From the NCBI RefSeq assembly GCF_963675165.1, contig NC_087387.1:577501-641500 (forward strand): 64,000 nucleotides of DNA, read 5' to 3'. The notes under the pieces are model-generated. The model was not told where the DNA came from. It saw nothing but the letters and a program-made list of their open reading frames with translations, and searched no databases. This document shows positions 44,370 through 54,768 of the stretch, piece by piece. Source of the stretch: Halichondria panicea (Eukaryota > Porifera > Demospongiae > Suberitida > Halichondriidae). Every line of letters starts with the position of its first letter. Position 1 is the stretch's first letter. The translations under genes and the position numbers were made by a program.

Positions 44370-44411
<42 letters not shown>
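44237..44411. repeat. (TG)n microsatellite at SND1 acceptor
   Basis: About 175 bp of TG repeats with TTG interruptions. On the minus strand CACACACAG is the acceptor for the SND1 exon starting at 44235, directly adjoining the repeat. Confidence 0.92.
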
Positions 44412-44414
<3 letters not shown>

Positions 44415-46374
44415 TGTGGGTGTTTGTATGGCTGGTGTACACACACAAGGAGAATTCCTCTCACAATTTAAACACTGCCCACTTTAATCAATCAACAACA
44501 ACAAACAAACAAACAAACAAATCACATGATACCTAGGTACAATAACAGTATCCCAGCTAACATCACTATAGTTATTAAAAATCACACGTAAAACATTTGC
44601 CTGGATACAAGATCCCGCTACTTTATAAGGAATGGAATTAAAGCCTAATCAAATCAACGAGAGGATCACACATACGTTGTACTAAGTTTAACGTAAATAA
44701 ACACAAACGTAATAATGACCGTGTCCACGTCACAATTATGGTATAAACAACTTATTAGTTGATGAGGTCAAACTGGTCATAATGACACATTTCCTCTACA
44801 TTTCTTCAAAGTTTAATCGTCAGCAATTTAAGTATGAAGCTTGCATGACCTATCATCGTATATTCACTCAAAAAATCTTAAACAAAATATTCAGCAGCAG
44901 ATATTATATATATTTAATCCATTGATAGATCACTATAATTTTATTATAAAGTGGTTTTGATGAGGTTTCAAGATCCTGCTCTGAGGCTTGAGGCATACAG
45001 TAAATTAAAGACACAAAAGTGCAAGCTAAGCCACAAGTTTCCACGAAAAAACTGACTCAATTTCCTCTATATACCGACCTCACCATTCTTTCACTAGTAC
45101 GAGTGGAATGGCGTGCCGTCAATAGTCTCGGTATTCTACATATTTATTATTGAATTAAACCCGTCGAATATTTATATACAATTTCCCTTAACCCTTGGGT
45201 TCAACTTAGCGAAAGAAAACAGACAAACGTAACAGGTCTCGATGGATCGAGTATTACTGTTGCATCATTGACATATGTGATAGACCCTCCATCACATAAC
45301 TATAACAATACGGGTTCCCTTGCCCGACGAAAACAATAAACAAGCGAATATGATCATCGATCATCAGACGCACCTCCCTGAGGTAATTTGATAGACACTT
45401 CAACAGCAAAACTCCCCAAAACAGGGTAAAATTAACACACCCATGCATACAGCGTGCTTCTTTGCTGGGTGAGGAGAAACCTTAAGCCACATATACATAA
45501 CAATAAATGTTGCCTGAGTGACATCATATATTATGTACCTGTTACGACTAACTGCTCAACCACCATTATTTACACAATTCAGAGGAGTCCCTTTTATAAT
45601 GGTGAGGAGCAAGCTAGTTTAGAACGTCAACGATGTACAGGCTTATATTTAATTTGTTAATAAGGGTTTGTTTTGATACTCTAAATTTATCATTTGGGAC
45701 ACTAACTGCCTTGGCCTCTATGTATCAGTTTGCCAATGTTCAAGGATGGCCGTTAAGAGGGGTTTTACTAGTTGTTTCATTGTAGGTATTCTATATACAA
45801 ACTGTCTGCAGAGTAAAGCTATTATAGGGATATAGTATCACATGCACGGGATAAGAGAAATCGTGAGGTCTACTTAGTCCAAATTTGCTTAGCTTCTTAT
45901 AAGCTTGCTTCATGTTTTAACTGTTGAGCAGAACTATGTACAAATAAGCATGTAACACTGGCGATGGGCTATAACTTAATTAGAGTGTAAAGACACAGAT
46001 AGTGTGGCATGATATCTAATTACTACTATAGTCTCATCACCCGCCCTCATTAAAAATATATCAACAGCACACTCACTGGCACCCCATCCAGACAGCTGCA
46101 TGTTACGATTATATAATAGATTACATAACGCACATCCCATACACGTTAATTAAATCATCATGAACCCCTAAAAGTATTTTGTCTTAGGTAACAACATCAG
46201 CCCACAGCAATCTTGACTTCTGATAAACTTTCTAATTGAGTCCCAATTCACCTAGTTTCTTGGTAAAGAACTTGTTTTGCTTATATACAGTTGTGTTTTA
46301 ATTGTTGAGCAGAAATATTGACAAACAAGCAATTTAGACAATGACGATTACTAGCTACTAGAGTGATCTTTACT

Positions 46375-46640
46375 ATGCCTCGAGGCGTAACTGCACAAGG
46401 GATCCGATAAAGCTGACTGTGTGTGTGTCTGTGTTCCAGTTGTAACTGCTCAACGGTTGCAATGCGACAAAAACTAATAGCTTCTATAGGCTTCTAGCCA
46501 CGTTCTCTTGTATCTTGATTCGTAGATTAGCAAACTAAAGCTTCTTTCTTGAGTTATGGCTAGTTTAACTCACATTGAAGGCTGTTGCAGTCTTTTCAGG
46601 ATCTTTTGTAGCATCATTTGTTCGCACAAACGTTCTATTC
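46375..46640. mobile_element. Dispersed repeat, relative of 19082-19365
   Basis: Shares GCCTCG at the start, TTCTATAGGCTTCTAGCC, CAAACTAAAGCTTCTTTCTT and GCAGTCTTTTCAGGATC with the element in the UEV-only gene intron. It lies in the 4.7-kb SND1 intron between 48908 and 44235. Confidence 0.55.
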
Positions 46641-48032
46641 AACTAAGCTTCTCTTCTTATTAAAAATGTATGGAATTTAATTCGATTATAGTCAAAAATT
46701 ACAAATGCAAACATTTATTTCATAATAATTAATTACCTCCTCTATAACACTCTAATATAGTTTTTGAGCGAGCAAAACATGGCGAGAGCCATTAGCACAG
46801 CGCAGCTTGCAGCACTCACTTAATTATTTATTTAGAGGGAAAAATAATTAACTATTAAGCCATAAAATATAACAACCCTCCCCTCAACGGCACCCCATCC
46901 ACACAGCTGCATGCATTTTACGATTACATAATACACTACATACTGTCACATATTAATTCAATCACATCCCATTGAAGTATTTCGGCTTATTCAATAATGT
47001 CAGCCCACAGTAGCTGTAGAGACAAGCTACAGCCTTTTCAAAGCTTGTATGAGCTAAAGAAGCAGTTAGCAAAGCCTCAAGATTCATTTGCAGCAAAAAA
47101 TAACTCATAGAGCGTACATAGCTGGCAATCCAAACCTCTTGACCACCTGTTTATAACGACCAAAAGGCTGTTCTCCAATGGTGTCCATTTTATGGAAGTT
47201 AGTTCAACTGTATATAAATACATACAACTACACGTAAAATAAAAGCAGATGGAAAAAGACCCCACCCCCTACAAATTGGGGTTTGTTGTGTAAACATGAC
47301 ATTGCACTAAACACGACATTGCACTGTGTAATTGTCTTAATTGTTTGTTGAGCACACAGGAGCAAACGAAATGCCTGTGGGATCATCAAAAGGTTGCAAA
47401 TTCAACTAATAAACAACTGATTTTGCAGTGTTGCCTTAGGGTAGACATGTACAGTACAGTGCAGTGCCAAGTGGTTTAATTACCATACACAAAGCAAAGG
47501 AATTTAACTAATGGGGTCAGTTGGTTGTTTGAGGCATAATTATTGTCTACAGAGGTTAATAGATTTCAGAGAAGAAAATTAACGACAGCCTAAAAAAATA
47601 AAGCTGCCAAACTTGTCCCATTCTTACGGAAACCTAGGTCACATAGTTGCTAGGGTGGTAGTAGAATACACCTTGCAATAACATCATTTCCATGGCAATA
47701 CTTTGGTATGCGACGTGCGGCCAGGAACATAGGTACCGGTTTTGTAGGTATAACCATGAACACAGTTTTGGCTGCCAGATAATGAGTGTAGTAAGAGTAG
47801 AAACAGAGTACGGAACATTATAAGCTTGTTTCTAGTCATTATGGTTACACATATGGATGTTGGGGTCAACGTGTGTAGGCGTGCGATAGTGACCTGTACA
47901 CATTGTGCGGCTACTTCAAAGGCCCTTATCTCATCTGCTGGGGCGTGTGGAGACAAGCAGGCCGTGTGCTGACCGCCTCAGGGCAACCACTAGATGTATA
48001 GATACATGTATAAAGTCCCCCCAGCTATAAGC

Positions 48033-48250
48033 TACCGTATTACTGGAATGTTTTTTGGGTGAAAACCTTTGCGAATGAGCCAAATCAGTAGAAAAACTGA
48101 CCCTTTGCAATCTAACTATTGCGTTCTGGAAATTATAAGGATCGTGTGTATTTACTAGTACTAGTTTAGGTTTGCTTGTTGTGAAGTGATCAACGCTCGC
48201 AGAGTTTGCACATGGTTTGATGCTCATAAAACATTCTGGTAATACGATAT
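48033..48250. mobile_element. TIR element (TACCGTATTACTGGAATG)
   Basis: Ends TACCGTATTACTGGAATGTT and its inverse AACATTCTGGTAATACGATA bound about 218 bp without coding capacity. Interior blocks (GCAATCTAACTATTGCGTTC) are shared with 23926-24109 and, inverted, with 49877-50084. Confidence 0.7.
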
Positions 48251-49876
48251 AATTATATAAAAAACATCGAAATTCTTAACATATACACATACTTCCTGGT
48301 ATCACTTTAATGAAATAATACGATTTATGGACTTTCGAAACGCTTTAAAGTTTGAAGTTAATTGTTATAATGCCTTTAGGCGACACTGAATGTGAACTGT
48401 GCCACGTATGTATTCAAATATCTGCATACTGTAAGCTTTAATTTGGTTATATACATAATTTCCTGCATGCCCTCAGTGACATAATTAATTTTGTGGACCG
48501 ACGCGCTTCAAGGGTTGCCAAAGAATGACAAGGTGTTAGGGTAACTAGCTACATGGATTGGATTTCAGACAGTGCCTGGTCTGGACCATTTCACATCAGA
48601 ACTAGAACTATCATTACACGACTGTACATGTACACTCGTGAGAAAAACACAATTCTGCGCAAATAAATATTGCAAGATCCACTTTATTTAGCCAATTCCT
48701 ACCCAAAACACGTTTGAAGTTAGTCTAACACATTACCGGCTTTGTACGTTGCAAGGCAACTGATGCTATCAACATAAGCACGCACGCGTACTTCACCATG
48801 GTAACCGTTACATCCCATCTCTACAGCAAAGCTATAGGCGTATATATAATTTATAATTATAACGGACACGTACGGACATCACATGACAATCACATGACCT
48901 GACTCACTTCCGGTAACCTGCTGGTAAAGCTGAGAGGCTTGACAGTGGAACAACTTGTTTCTGCAAAAAGAAAAATAATTATAACGCGGCACACATAATG
49001 GGTAAAGATCATTAACCACACACATGAAAAATGCAACTACTCACATTCCCGTAATCCATGTAGAGAACGTGAGCTTTCTTTCCTTCGATTCTTTCCACTT
49101 TTGCCCGATACCTGAAGTGGGAGGAGTCTGTTTAATCATGCACGACCGACTATTATAGCTCTATAGAAAATGTCTCCCAAATTCTCCACAAATATCAGTG
49201 CTGCTATGAAATACAGTGCTAAAGTAGAAATTATAGGCTCAGGTTATACGTACAGACACAGATTTTCTTACCATAGTCCGTCTGTGAACTTTAGCACGCA
49301 GAGCGCCCCCCTTGTAGCGTTGAAGGAACCAGGGAGGGGGGGGTTGGCCGAGAGGTCATTTCTTAGTTGCTCCATGAGTGTGGTGAACTGAACACCTGGC
49401 AAGCACGGGGATAAAGATGGTCTCTTATGCTTACTTACTATTCAGGCTAGGCTAAAAAAGAACGTTATCCATAAGTTGTCCTTTCTTCACAAACCACCAC
49501 CCACACACACACACACATACACCCCCTCACATATATACACATACACCCCCTCACATTCACTCCACACACACCCACCTTGGTCGACAAGTTGTGCCCAAAA
49601 GTTATTTGGGCTGACCACTTCAGTGACAACAATCTTCCTATGATTGACCTTTCTCTCGGGCGGAGCACTATCCTCCCCCGGGGTCACAGCAGCCGCCTCC
49701 CCCTCCTCCGCCACCTCGTCAGCAGCTGGCTCTACATAGTCCTAGTACAGTAATTCGTGGATACAATGAAACAGTAAAGTGGACCGGAAACATATAATGT
49801 GTACAGTAAAACAATTAATGCGTGTAATAACAGAGAGGCTTCACTGTAGATTGTAAGCAAAACTTATGTAGCTAGC

Positions 49877-50084
49877 TACCGCATTACTAGAATGTTTTGC
49901 GAGCATCAAACATATGCGAACTTTGATCAATTTGCAAAAATTAAATCACAAAACCTAAACAATTACACACGATCCTTGCCAGAACGCAATAGTTAGATCG
50001 CAAAGGGTTGGTTTTTCTGCTGATTTGGCTCATTCGCAAAGGCAAAATATTTTAGTAGCAAAATATTTTAGTAGTACGGCAGTA
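49877..50084. mobile_element. TIR element, inverted relative of 48033-48250
   Basis: Begins TACCGCATTACTAGAATGTT and carries GAACGCAATAGTTAGATCGC, the reverse complement of the block in 48033-48250. The right end is degraded and contains a short duplication of AAATATTTTAGTAG. Confidence 0.65.
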
Positions 50085-51101
50085 CAACCCGTCAAACTAG
50101 TACTGACTACTACTACAATTCTCAGCCATAATGGAGCATTGCACAGCGACTAGTAATACATGTACATCAACACAGTGCGGATGAGCACAGCTTAAGTCTG
50201 TTTGTGTTGAGTTTGACCTTCATAAAGTTGTCATAACTTTGTCATACTTCACTGAAATTCAAAGTTTCATATACCATTGGATTCCTTGTTAAAAAGCGCT
50301 TCTATCTATATGTCTATATGCTGTAGAGCTGGTAAGCTCCAACCAGTTAAAAGTTGCATGTTCCGTGTAGAAGTCCCAGGCATACTTGTCTACCACATAA
50401 AGCATACATGAAGCCATAATTGACCACATAACTTCCGGGGTTGAACTCAACGCAAATAGACTTTAGATGGACAATAAATATAACGTTAATACTGACCTCC
50501 CAAAGCTTCTTTCGTGCATTCTTTGCTATCTCCTCCGCCTCAAACAGTGATTTTCCGTACTGAGATCTTTCTGCTGACAGTGCAAATACTTTACACAGTC
50601 CCGCCTCTAACAACAGTACGGCAAGGTTCTTCCCGTCAACGAACACAGATTGCCTCCCTTGTCGGACGATTCCACTTCGACCTCTACCTGGGAAGGCAAT
50701 AAATTGAATTTTGTAGATTATACGGTAAATTAACATAAATGCAGCTAAGATTTGAACCCTGAACCTTGCGATACAACAAGTATACAGAAGCAAAACTATG
50801 TAGATAGTGGGTGCTAGTAATACAGTCATTATATTTGAACCCTGAACTTTGTGAATACACACATGTGCGTACAGTTGGATATCATGAACACACTTCTCTT
50901 TGCATGATGAGTTCCTTTGTGAAAGTAAGAGCTTCTCGTCCGAATGGTTCCCCTGATTCAGGCCCATCACTTGCCTTGGGGGCACGGGGACATTGCAGAC
51001 CTTGGGGGGAGGGAGGGGTACTATGGTAATTTAACACTCTGTCAAGCACATGTAGAAGCTAGTCTCTGTAACATGTCTATATTAGTAAGGGGCTGGTAAT
51101 C

Positions 51102-51262
51102 GACCATAACTTTAGTTCCGTTGGTTCAACAATGTTAATTTCGTACTTTTTTGAAAGCTTAGAAACAGGTCTTTCAGATTCTGTCTTAAAAACAAACTAA
51201 AAATGCAGGGGAACCCGTCACCCAGCGTTAAATGAAGCATATTTGAACGGCCTATAACTGTA
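51102..51262. mobile_element. Foldback family fragment (CATAACTTTAGTTCCG)
   Basis: CCATAACTTTAGTTCCGTTG and TTTGAAAGCTTAGAAACAGG match the left arm of 13008-13293 and 23244-23478; no complete right arm is seen. Confidence 0.5.
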
Positions 51263-51479
51263 TTACCAAGTCTTAGGGGGCATGCTAATTATGGCATGTA
51301 GCTGATGTATACAACATGCATGTGCTGTACATGTACTCACCAGCCATAATGAAGTTGATGAGGCAGGTGTCCTTGGAAAGGTAGAGCTTGGCTCTGGACC
51401 CTGAGGCTACAAACTACAGGGGCCAGGAGTTAGAATACAGTTGTGATTTTTACAATGATGGCTCTAAGTTAAACAGAGG

Positions 51480-51604
51480 ATAAGTACTACCCACCCCCCA
51501 CACTTCCACTCTTCACACACCTCCACGAGGGCCACTGTACGACCAACTACTCACCCCCCACACCTCCACGAGGGCCACTGTACGGCCAACTACCCACCCC
51601 CCAC
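51480..51604. repeat. Short tandem repeat, two to three C-rich units
   Basis: CACCTCCACGAGGGCCACTG occurs twice about 51 bp apart, with AACTAC(T/C)CACCCCCCACA between the units. Confidence 0.75.
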
Positions 51605-51606
51605 AT

Positions 51607-51662
51607 AGTCTCATTAATCAGCCGCACCTTTGGTGCCAAAGGTGCGGCTGATTCATGAGACT
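51607..51662. repeat. Near-perfect 28-bp-arm hairpin
   Basis: AGTCTCATTAATCAGCCGCA ... TGCGGCTGATTCATGAGACT folds into arms of about 27 bp with one mismatch and almost no loop (TTTGGTGCCAAA centre). It lies in the SND1 intron, upstream of the exon at 51413. Confidence 0.85.
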
Positions 51663-51715
51663 ACCCCCACACAGCCCCACTCTCTTCACACACCCCACAC
51701 TTCTATGGTTGGAGT

Positions 51716-52368
51716 CAGAGGAGGGAGGACAAGATTATAACCTTAGCTCTAATTAGCTAATCATCACGACCTTTTAATTACATTCTTTGAACGATTCATC
51801 TTTTCTTTCTTTATAACCTCTACATATTGGGGACACACAGAACTAGAACAGTACGAGTGACAGGCAATTCTTGCAGGCACAGAGCAAACCATACAAATAA
51901 AGGGGTGCTAGAAGCTGAGACTGTTAGTGTCATTGATGTTCTTCATGTTGGAGACACTCTGAACCATGTTGCAGCTTTATCACAGAGACAGGAGTGCCTG
52001 GGGTGCTTCTCACAGGGATCTTGGAGACAGGAGTGCCTGGGGTGCTCCTCATAGGGATCCTGTCTCCAGGATCAAGAGTGCGGCTTCTCACAGAGACTAG
52101 ACAAGATCAGAGTGCCTGGGATGCTTCTCACAGGGATCTTAGAGATAGGAGTACTTGAGGTGCTTCTTATAGGGGTCCTATTACCTTCAGGTCCTGACAA
52201 CTTGGCCTCCAGTAGGAGAAAAGGCTTACTTTGCTCTAGCTCTCAGCTCTTGTGTCCAATATGTAGAGGTTATAAAGAAAGAAAAGATGAATCGTTCAAA
52301 GAATGTAATTAAAAGGTCGTGATAATTAGCTAATTAGAGCTAAGGTTAATCGTGTCCTCCCTCCTCTG
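51716..52368. mobile_element. hAT-like element with long TIRs and internal minisatellite
   Basis: Terminal inverted repeats of about 110 bp start CAGAGGAGGGAGGAC and end GTCCTCCCTCCTCTG. An 8-bp repeat GGTTGGAG flanks both sides (51707-51714, with one extra T, and 52369-52376), which suits a hAT target-site duplication. The 430-bp interior carries degenerate tandem units of AGGAGTGCCTGGGGTGCTTC at about 51990-52195. No transposase is encoded. The long arms could instead suggest a Mutator-like or foldback element. Confidence 0.7.
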
Positions 52369-52867
52369 GGTTGGAGCATAGATTGAAATGGAAGGGGATT
52401 GGAAACGACCAGGACTCCCTGTGTAAATGTTTGAAACACTCCGCGTTATGATTTCGCGCTAGCGATTATTTTTGTATTGACCGTACTACTCTGGTTGTGT
52501 TTCTAGCTCTCCTATCCACTAGCGATCACTCAGAGGCTGGGAGGTTACTCTAGAGAAGTAAGTTTACACCACTGACAAGCTCTAACTTGTCTAAGTCCGC
52601 TGTCTTTACTCTGTTTTTGAGTATAGCTTGAATTACTCCAAAAGACATTGCTTGACTTGGTTATTATGTATCTAAGTGCTATATAGAATGGTTTCATGCC
52701 ATGGATAAGCTTTACTGTTCATAAACGTTTGTAGTAATAGTCCTTCAAACTGCTTTAGTATACTTTTAGACACACCACGGGCCTTGACCTCTCACGACTT
52801 CATAGTAAGGGCTATTCTTTCTTTTATAGCATTTATTTGTTTAGTGATAGTGGTTGCATTGCTTAGT

Positions 52868-54435
52868 CGACCTTTTAGAGCTATATTCTCTTTACTTTTT
52901 AGAATATTCAACATTAAAAGTGATCAATTTCACCATTTCTATGTACAGCACATTGTATGGCAGCCAAGACAGGTAATGAGCATGCTGACTATAAAATAAT
53001 CCCTTTGTAGTTTTAGCCACGCCCTATAACGCGGAGTGTTTCACGCAAACCTTTCGTTTCCAATCTAGTCAAGACTACTCCAACCATAGATTGAAAAGGA
53101 AGGGGATTGGAAACGAAAATTTTTGCGTGAAACACTCCGCGTTATAGGGCGTGGCTAAAACTACAAAGGAATTATTTTATAGTCAGCATGCTTATGCAGT
53201 AAATAATACACATCATCACAACAGGTGACAAAACCTCTAGTTGACTTAATAGCTTCGCAAAACAAAAATTACCCCTATGAAGTCCTCGTACACCAAATCA
53301 ACACGAAGAACAAAATAAAAGAAACAAGAAGAAATACAGGACTGCAGGTGGCTAATGAGATACAAGAGTCTCTCACACCACCAATGCAATTAGCAACAGA
53401 CCTTGCAAGAGAAAAAGGTGCCTCCAGCTGGCTCACTGCTTTACCGCTAGAAGAGCACGGATTCGCACTCCACAAAATAGTATTCCGTGATGCCATTGCC
53501 CTTCGGTATGGCTGGCCCCCATCGCAGATCCCCACAAACTGTGTGTGTGGCCATTCTTTTTCAGTGCAACATGCCCTCTCGTGCCCTAGAGGAGGATTCC
53601 CCTCAATTAGACACAACGAGCTGAGAGACATCACACCATCGCTTTTAAAAGAAACTTGCCATGGAGTGGCCACTGAACCGTCTCTACAACCCATCACAAG
53701 CGAAACATTCAACAGAACCACCGCAAATCGACAGAACGGTGCCCGTCTTGATGTAGTGGCTAATGGTTTTTGGGGAAGTTCTTTCGAGAGAGCGTTCTTT
53801 GACGTTAGGGTTTTTAACCCATTTGCTCCCTCGAACAGACACTCCTCTCTAACCGCATCTTATCGCCACCATGAGAACCTGAAAAAGAGGCACTATGAAC
53901 AACGTATAAGAGAAGTGGAGCACTCCTCTTTTACCCCCCTGGTCTTCGCTACCACAGGTGGCCTTGGCCCAGCAGCTGGAGCCTTCTACAAACGCCTGGC
54001 CAGCATGCTCTCAGACAAATGGAAGCAACCATACAGCACCACCATTGGCTGGCTAAGATGTAGAATATCTTTCTCTCTACTCAGATCCTCCATCATGTGT
54101 CTGAGAGGCGCCAGATCTTCGAAGTCATCTTTCAACGGCCATCTAGCTGCTTCCGTGGACCTCACCATTGCGGACTCCAACCTCTCTGTCTAAACTCTGA
54201 ATAATAATAATATTATAGCTTCACATTACCCTGCCATATCTATATATTAGCCTCAGTCACTCATTCATTACATGTTTATTAACATTTCAAAAAAAAAAAA
54301 AAAAAAAAAAAAGAAAGCATGCTCATTACCTGTCTTGGCTGCCATACAATGTGCTGTACATAGAAATGGTGAAATTGATCACTTTTAATGTTAAATATTC
54401 TAAAAAGTAAAGAGAATATAGCTCTAAAAGGTCGA
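52868..54435. mobile_element. Foldback element with about 200-bp arms, interrupted by a retrotransposon
   Basis: The left arm 52868-53065 is repeated in inverted orientation as 53105-53192 plus 54316-54435; the loop is 53066-53104. Arm landmarks are TCGACCTTTTAGAGCTATAT, GCAGCCAAGACAGGTAATGA and CGCGGAGTGTTTCACGCAAA. The right arm is split by the insertion at 53193-54315. A small open frame in the left arm (52784-52999) is hydrophobic and probably not a gene. Confidence 0.8.
53193..54315 (+). mobile_element. 5'-truncated non-LTR retrotransposon tail
   Basis: A 1.12-kb insertion ending in a poly(A) run (54289-54312) and flanked by AGCATGCT (53185-53192 and 54316-54323), a plausible target-site duplication. 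One open frame (about 53207-54193, TAA) has no credible start ATG. It encodes a C-terminal segment with a C-x-C-x7-H-x4-C knuckle (CVCGHSFSVQHALSC), then IRHNELRD, then ARLDV and FFDVRVFNP. That order resembles the CCHC plus restriction-like endonuclease C-terminus of R2/NeSL-type elements. No reverse transcriptase is present. The assignment to a clade is tentative. Confidence 0.7.
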
Positions 54436-54768
54436 GATTATATTTTCTTTGTTTCCAATTGATAAAAAAAAAAAAATAAAAAAAAATCTATGCACTGAGT
54501 AAGCATGCAGTAGTGCTGACTCAGCACAATAATGCGCATGCTCAGAACAGCTGCAGCTGGCTAGCTAGCTAGCTGTAGAGTTACTAGTGGTAGCAGAGAG
54601 GTAAGTGGTGGTCGCTTATAGAGCTGCAGAACCCTGCAATGTATACCGTACACGGCGGTAATTTCCAGTACCATCAATTTCCTGTCCGCTGTGTCTTTGT
54701 ACAAAGCTCCTCAGGGCATCGTTGCTCATGTTCCAGGTGACATCACGACTGACCTGATAAGTGGTAAC

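Larger units (their letters stand above)
33066..54753 (-). pseudogene. SND1: SND1 (Tudor-SN), 5'-truncated and frame-broken copy
   Basis: SND1 has four SNase-like domains, then a Tudor domain interlocked with a fifth, and acts in RNA processing and coactivation. Exons seen: 54753-54672 (tentative), 51413-51341, 51000-50894, 50687-50497, 49741-49576, 49395-49272, 49111-49045, 48960-48908, 44235-44181, 43917-43825, 40904-40794, 36466-36422 and 33131-33066 (TGA). Matches include FVASGSRAKLYLSKDTCLI, VEVEVESSDKGGN, LWYRAKVERIEG, VLYMDYGN (Tudor aromatic residues), QEYFLACIIPPDD and the C-terminal GMWVYGDSTSDMATEFGF. The exon 50687-50497 is 191 nt where phase needs a multiple of three, and its frame shifts between ESSDKGGN and VFVDGKNL. 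By alignment to recalled human SND1, roughly residues 205-520 have no exon between 51414 and 54671, where nested transposons sit. The duplication breakpoint at 54768 removes all upstream exons. All splice sites are otherwise intact, so expression of a fragment is possible, and an assembly error at the frameshift cannot be excluded. Confidence 0.8.
27589..54768. repeat. Segmental tandem duplication, copy A (27.2 kb unit)
   Basis: The sequence from 27589 onwards is repeated in the same orientation from 54769, at a constant offset near 27.1-27.2 kb, with a few percent substitutions and small indels. The shared start is TGTTGTATATATCAATC. The left boundary lies 165 bp after the TSG101 stop codon. 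The right boundary lies just upstream of an SND1-like exon. Copy A holds one cystine-knot gene and a 5'-truncated SND1. The parts of copy A beyond 36890 have no counterpart inside the window because copy B is cut by the edge. Confidence 0.9.

Noticed and set aside
47684-47990. Minus-strand stretch resembling the SND1 segment with DEIRAFEVAAQCVQ
   Set aside because: It first looked like an SND1 exon, but the exons at 44235-44181 and 43917-43825 match this part of SND1 better and close every phase; no in-frame acceptor joins this stretch to the exon at 48960-48908 without a stop.
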